Assembly: GCA_009760855.2 (NCBI GenBank)
Contig: WPIO01000011.1
Span: 6,388,501 to 6,452,500, forward strand
DNA: 64,000 bases
Source of the DNA: Cristatella mucedo
Lineage: Eukaryota > Bryozoa > Phylactolaemata > Cristatellidae
Direction: 5' to 3'
Both the position numbers and the translations under genes were made by a program. Position 1 is the first letter of the stretch. Each line of letters opens with the position of its first letter. Shown here piece after piece: positions 57,948-64,000 of this stretch. The notes under the pieces are model-generated. The model made no database searches. It saw only the letters and a program-made list of their open reading frames with translations, and was not told where the DNA came from.

Positions 57948-59530
57948 CCAGCGCGAACATCAGCATGCAGAGCACACACTCTCTGGTGAGCAACAAGCAC
58001 ATGGGTAATCAAGCCCACGCACTTCTCTCGAGCAAAGCCAATAAGTGTATGCAAAATTACGCAAGCGGCACACTCTCGAGAAAGCCTGCGTTCACACGTA
58101 CAAGAGGACTGAAGTTGCTGCACTTCTTAGATACAGATGACACTAAGCGATCAATCCTCTCGGCTTATAAGTAGCAAGACGTTAGCTTCAGCTTGGATCC
58201 TGAATTTGAAGCTGGTCAGAGGCGATAGCGGCTCACGGACATCCGGGCCGTTGCGCCAATTACCGGCCGCAATCGCGGTAGGAATCCAGCGAGCTGGGCT
58301 GCACCTTTGGTCTAGACGACGCGACGTTCTGGCCTCGCAGCACGTCATCGGCTACACCAGCCGCCGCCACCCTGACGCACACCCGACATGCTAAGCTTTG
58401 ACCCTACGCAGGGCACGGTTAGGGTGTACTGCTTACCTAGCCGCTTCGAACGCGTGCAGAGCCGGCGCCCCACATTCCGATGCGGTAAAGTTCGGCCACC
58501 TCTCCCACGCCCTAACGCTCCGACGCTCGAAGGCCTCCTCTCCCCGCTCCTCCATCGTCTGACATTCGGGGCTTAACCTGGTTCAAACACGGTAAAGCCC
58601 ACCGGCATCCCATGCTCGGTGCTCGACGATCAGACTAGAGATGGTCCGCCGAGGTTCGGTTCGGTACAGCCCAGGCCCTTTCCCCGCAGCTGGCGATCCT
58701 GGCCAGAGCAGGCCTGTTCATCGCCATGCCCACACGCTGGGAGTGAGAGGGCTTGTCAGACGACCTGCTCTGACTGCGAAAGCTCCTGCTGGAACCCTAC
58801 TTTTAACGTGCCTGCAGAATGCGGCTCGGCTGGCTGTACGGCATCGGTACGGCATCTATGCGGCGGAATCGCCTCCGCTGAGACGCTGGCTCCTTTGGAT
58901 GCACGCCACCGGGCTGCTCGAGCGCTGCTCAAGCCTAAGCAGTTCACTCGTTCGACCTCAGCACCTAGCGTTCCAAGCTCAGCACAAGGGCAAAGTTTGT
59001 TGCAGCAAAGGGCAGCGTTTGTTGCTGCAGCCCCTCGCTTTGAGCCCCGAGCCTCTACGCTCCATTACCGGGCTCGAAGCAGCTCTAAGCTGGTGAGAGC
59101 TCGACGCTAAGGCACCTCAGCACTGCTCAGGTGCAGCGCCAAGCCGCCTACCCGCTAGCCAGCAGGACCGAGTAGCGCCAGAGTTTATCGGCCCTGGCCC
59201 GGCCGCACCACCACGCCCAGCAAAGTGGCCGACTTCGAGCGGGCCAACCCGCACACCGCTAAGCTGAGCGTGCAAGGTGCCTGCCCCCTCCCCCCCCCCC
59301 CGCTACTCGGCCACCAACAAACGGCGGTCCGCGTGGCGGTGCGTCTCGCTCGAGGTGTGCGACAGAGCCAAATGATTCATCGCCGGTGAGCAAATTGCAA
59401 ACGCTGGGAGAAGAGCGCAGGCGGCCTGGCTGGAGAGTTTCGGGAGCCTCGGCCACCAGCAGCAGCGGCGCCGTGCGCTGAGGCGCTGGGCTGCAGAGTG
59501 ATACCTTCTGATGGCCACCCACACTGCTGC
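57948..59530. other. Unassigned DNA, GC-rich from ~58,200
   Basis: Overlapping + frames 58619-59110 and 58641-59096 have no motif. A run of 10 C lies near 59291. No gene supported. Confidence 0.35.
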
Positions 59531-59537
59531 GCTAACA

Positions 59538-59600
59538 GAGAGAAAGAGAGAGGAGGGAGAGAGAGAGAGAGAGAGAAAAGGGAGAGAGAGAGAGGGGAGC
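59538..59600. repeat. (GA)n purine-rich microsatellite
   Basis: GAGAGAGA stretches with AAAGGG interruptions over about 60 bp. Confidence 0.93.
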
Positions 59601-60470
59601 ACGGGCGGAGTGCTCGGCGCGCTCTCAGTCGCCAGCGAGTGGGCCTGCAGTTTTGGGCTGCCGCGTCGGGTGACAGTGACGAGCAGCCACGAGCCGGGCC
59701 GGGCATTGCCTAGTGGCACCTGGTCGAGGCATCGCGGTGGCAGCTGGTGCTAGCACGTGCAGGAGTCAGCCGCGCCGCGAGCGCAGGAGTCAGGGAGCGG
59801 GCGATCGAAGCGGCCCTCGGCCGGATGGCGTGCCTCGTGGGAGCTCGAAGTCGCCAACAATGGGTAAGCTTTCACGATTACAGCTTCGTCCAATAACCGA
59901 GCGACTCAGCGCCACAGCGGTGAGCTCACGCTCTCACCCGCAGGTGTCAATCGTCTCCTTCCCACCAGATGCTGCTTCGACCTAGCGCGCTGCTGTGTAA
60001 TTATGATGCTCGTTCCACAATGCAGGCAGAAGCAGCGCGCTCGCGTCGTCGTCGTCTTAAGCGCACTAATAGCCAGCTGTCGCCAGATCTATCACGTAAG
60101 CGCGGAAGCTTCGCGGCGGTGGCGGTGGCGGCGGCTGCGGTCGCTAATTGAACCCTTCTGGTCTCGACGCTTTGCTGCCGCTTTTCTTTCGCCTCCGCGA
60201 AAATTTTATTGACAGTTCCCAAGTCAGCTGCTGCCGGCAGCGGCGCTGCCGGCGCTGCTGACATTTCCTTTGTCCACAGGCGGTGTCAACTGGCCTGAGT
60301 GCTGGCTTCTCGCATAGCTGCTGCGGCCAGTGGCTGCTCAGGTCTCTCGTCAGACACTAACTTACTGCGTAGTAAACTTCGCTCGTCTGCTCTTTGTCTG
60401 TTTGTCAGCACCACGACCAGTCACTCCTGCAAAGCGAGCGCTTCCGAGTCTTTGAGAGAATCGTTACTCT
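59601..60470. other. GC-rich unassigned region
   Basis: Includes a GGCGGTGGCGGTGGCGGCGG stretch at 60115-60134. No gene supported. Confidence 0.35.
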
Positions 60471-60580
60471 AGCCCACACACACACAGGAACGCACACACA
60501 TCCACAAGCCCGCGAGCCCACGAAAACACCCTCTCGCGAGCACACACATACATACACGCACTCACCCGCAAAAGCAAACT

Positions 60581-60615
<35 letters not shown>

Positions 60616-60620
60616 TCACT
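60471..60620. repeat. (CA)n-rich simple repeat
   Basis: Interrupted CACACA runs over ~150 bp, the longest at 60594-60616. Confidence 0.95.
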
Positions 60621-60881
60621 TGCTGGTTACCGAAATCTTCTAAAATCTGAAACTGAGGGACATAGGCTATCGGCCAGTGATACTGAGCTTATATCAAAGC
60701 CACAATATGAGGGCTCCAGCACGGTCAATCAGTCGCTGCTTGGCGCTCAGTGAGAACGACAAGGAGCAGTAACAGCTCTACCTAAAGTGATTTACCAAAT
60801 CCAGTAATGCCAGCAGCGTGCGTTCAGTGTGCCCACGTGACATCCGTAGGTAGCGAACTAAGTCGAGCACATCCACGCTAG

Positions 60882-60882
<1 letters not shown>

Positions 60883-60943
<61 letters not shown>

Positions 60944-61030
60944 TCTCACTCTTTATTTTCTCCCTCTCTCTGTCTCTCTCTTTCTCTCCTAACCTCTTTC
61001 GCACTCTTTCCATCTCTTTCTCATTCTTAG
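60883..61030. repeat. (TC)n microsatellite and pyrimidine tract
   Basis: About 57 bp of TC, then a further ~90 bp of pyrimidine-rich sequence with TTTC and CCTC variants. Confidence 0.95.
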
Positions 61031-63035
61031 CTCTGTCTCTTCGTCGACCTCCCGTCAGAATCAAGTCAGATAGCCACTAGGGCCGTCTCTGCTCCCTGTA
61101 GGTTGTCAGTGCCACGCCGGCAGAATAAATTACGAGATAACAACAACAACGCTTAGTTCCACGAGCTTAGTTCAAGTTCAGAGCTTAGTTCCACGTTTGA
61201 CGCCGTACGAGCCTGAGCAAGCGATCGCAGCTAAGAGCTTCCCCTCCTCCCAACAAGCCTTGACAGAGCGGCCTGCAATATACCGACGACGTGACGCCAG
61301 GAGAACGCGCTCAGTGCCTCTCTTCGGTCCTAAGGCACTCCGAGGTAGTAGCTTACCCGTTCCGCTCCAGCTGAGCGGCCAACGTCGTCCAGAGGCGCCT
61401 CGACCAAGTTTTTCAAAACTCGCACCTGCGACATCAGCGATAGAGTGTGTGCTGATTCTTGCCAGGGTCCCATTCTATGGGTTTGACAATCTCTTGCGTG
61501 CGGCCTTGGTGTCCAAAGCGGGAACTTGCGTGGGGATGCGTGCCGCGCGCCTCGACTGCATGTAGGCACGGCGTTTCAGTGCGAGCGTTTGGGCCCGAAC
61601 ATTTCCGCGGAGCCCGGAAGTTCACCTCCGCTCTCTACTTCCGGAAACCCAATGCAGCTCAGACTGTGCTTCGTCGTCTCTAAAACAGGATTAGGGAATG
61701 TAGCATCTAATAACGAAGTTTTTAATTTTTTCGAACTTCGGGTGTGCTTAGCGTGCTATTAGGACGCCTGCTGGTGGGATAACCCCGCGTCGGGGCCGCC
61801 GTGCAGGAGCTTGAATGTCGTACCCAAAGACAAACGCCCTGGGATCTAATGAACTACGACTTTGTACGCAACGCATCTTTTTATTATTTAAATAGTAATT
61901 TATACTTGTTTGGAAAGTAAATATGGCTGCTGCAAATTCCGCTCAACCTCACCCGACTCAAGCTTTACAATTGGTTAACCGCGGCTTAAATCGTTGTAGT
62001 CTATGAACTCCTTATAAACCTTCCTCTTTAAAGAGCAGCTGCTGTCATTGAAGCCACTCAGCACCATTCTATGCTTGGTTTACTAGAGCTGTCCGAAGGA
62101 GGAACTATTTCGCCCACGCAGCCAAAAATTTACGCGGCGCAGCCGCCGCGGTGTGACAGAGTTGTGTGCCGAAGCCTGCTAGTGGCTCGAATTGAATACA
62201 AAAAAAGCTAATCAACATCAAAATCTCCAAGCTTGTATGATCACAATATTCTCCGTTCGACTTTTAATGCGTCTGTCCAAATGCAAGCAATCGGCAGGCC
62301 ATGGAGGTGGATGCAGAAATGTCGTCAAGCGGATCAGTGTGGTCAGCGTGTATTGCGGAGCTCACGTGCGCATGTGCCAGCCCGTCAGGTGGGCGTGGCC
62401 CCCTCAGAGGGGTTCCGGTCTCTTCCCGGAGGGATAGCTAAAGCTGAATGCTACGGTGCATGAAAGTTGTGAGTTGTCGGAGCTGTTGCAGAGGTGAACG
62501 AGTGCACAAATTGTGCAATTGCAGCTGACTGTACTGTAACGATATATCAGTTGATTGCCTAGCATTCGATTTATGTCATCTGGAACCTCGCTAAGCACGA
62601 AGCCAAAAGAGATGGCTTAGGGGGTTGTGCAACCTCTCTGCTAAAGAGACGTGAAACCCCTTTCCAGTTTACCCCGGAAAGTTTACGCTGCATGGCAAGC
62701 CCCTGTAGCAGCGCTTCGCGCCAGGTAACCTTGTCACGTCCGCTTAGAGCACCCGTCATCTTCTGTAGCTGTGCCCTGGGCTCCTTCTGCTTCATAAACC
62801 TAAATGCTGGATTTATTTGCACGTGGCGTTGGTTCTTGTAACTCGGGGTCCCAAAGTTTGAAACTTAGGGAAAGACTTCTAACACAATGTCTCCGTCAAG
62901 TTATACGGTTCGAAATGTATTCTGCCTTTCAACTTAATTTTGTCCCTGTCTCTTACTTGGGCTTATCCTACCTCACCCCATTCCTCCTTTTAACCCTCTC
63001 CTACCCTCCCTCTCCTGTAGATTAGAGAGTCTATC
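61031..63035. other. Unassigned DNA
   Basis: Short frames on both strands (61197-61565 +, 62192-62437 +) without motifs. No repeat relationship within the window noticed. Confidence 0.35.
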
Positions 63036-63037
63036 AT

Positions 63038-63777
<740 letters not shown>

Positions 63778-64000
63778 CGTAAGGAAGTTTAAAATGCGTC
63801 TAGCTATCACACCATTTAGTGGGTCTGTGTGATTCGTCCTTTGCGTGCTTACGCACGCTGACACTGTGCATGCTGCCACTGTGCATGCTGCCACTAACCA
63901 AATATGCATGTTTACCCTGTACATGTCATCTCTAACTATCGTATGCTTATTATTATTGAGCATACTACCACTTTGCAGCAAGTTTAAAGTGCCTAGAAAG
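63778..64000 (+). mobile_element. LINE-A 3' end, running off the window
   Basis: TTTAGTGGGTCTGTGTGATTC (end of coding), 3'UTR with a duplicated ACTGTGCATGCTGCC, and the first hairpin arm AAAGTGCCTAGAAAG at the window edge. Confidence 0.8.

Overview
This window looks like a repeat-rich piece of an invertebrate animal genome. The reasons are: spliced genes with GT/AG introns and AATAAA signals, no bacterial operon structure, many 5'-truncated non-LTR retrotransposons, tRNA-derived SINEs, long dinucleotide microsatellites and segmental duplications. I cannot fix the phylum from the sequence. Most of the sequence is transposon remnant or unassigned intergenic DNA. I see no conventional long multi-exon gene that is intact within the window.

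The most interesting content is a small family of secreted cysteine-rich peptide genes on the + strand. Copies at 19,522-20,235 and 36,889-37,656 share one three-exon architecture: a signal-peptide exon (65 nt), a Cys-rich exon (145 nt) and a last exon (138 nt). Splice phases (2 then 0) are identical, each predicts 115 residues, all seven cysteines align, and each has an AATAAA about 230 nt after the stop. A third copy (21,189-21,624) is broken. Its 3'UTR lies 3.2 kb further on at 24,808-25,022, separated by inserted DNA that ends in a retrotransposon tail. The copies sit in larger duplicated blocks (19.1-20.9, 21.0-26.6 and 36.4-39.6 kb). I recognise no known family; the function is unknown.

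Two non-LTR retrotransposon families dominate. LINE-A (L2/CR1-like) has about 20 copies, almost all 3' fragments. They end in a conserved hairpin and an ATT-rich tail. LINE-B has a partial reverse transcriptase with an intact YADD box at 23.75 kb, and its copies end in CATTA repeats. Three tRNA-headed SINE types occur; one carries a 3' part resembling the LINE-A tail. Nested insertions (5.2-8.3 kb and 31.1 kb) and a filled/empty insertion-site pair (18.2 kb against 13.9 kb) give relative insertion ages.

Layout. 0-5 kb: LINE-A ends and a minus-strand NHL/beta-propeller-like gene relic with frameshifts (2.4-3.3 kb, possible upstream exon at 4.55 kb). 5.2-8.3 kb: a nested LINE-A. 8.3-17 kb: LINE ends, unassigned DNA and a TC microsatellite. 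13.7-19.1 kb: an inverted duplication. 19-26.6 kb: peptide gene copies 1 and 3. 27.5-41.4 kb: a near-identical 660-bp duplication, SINEs, a possible secreted-protein exon pair at 32.9 kb, and peptide gene copy 2. 42-45 kb: LINE ends and a 370-bp microsatellite. 45.8-62 kb: GC- and CpG-rich DNA with an 18-bp minisatellite, two perfect hairpins, tandem repeats and no gene I can name. 62-64 kb: microsatellite and a LINE-A end running off the window.
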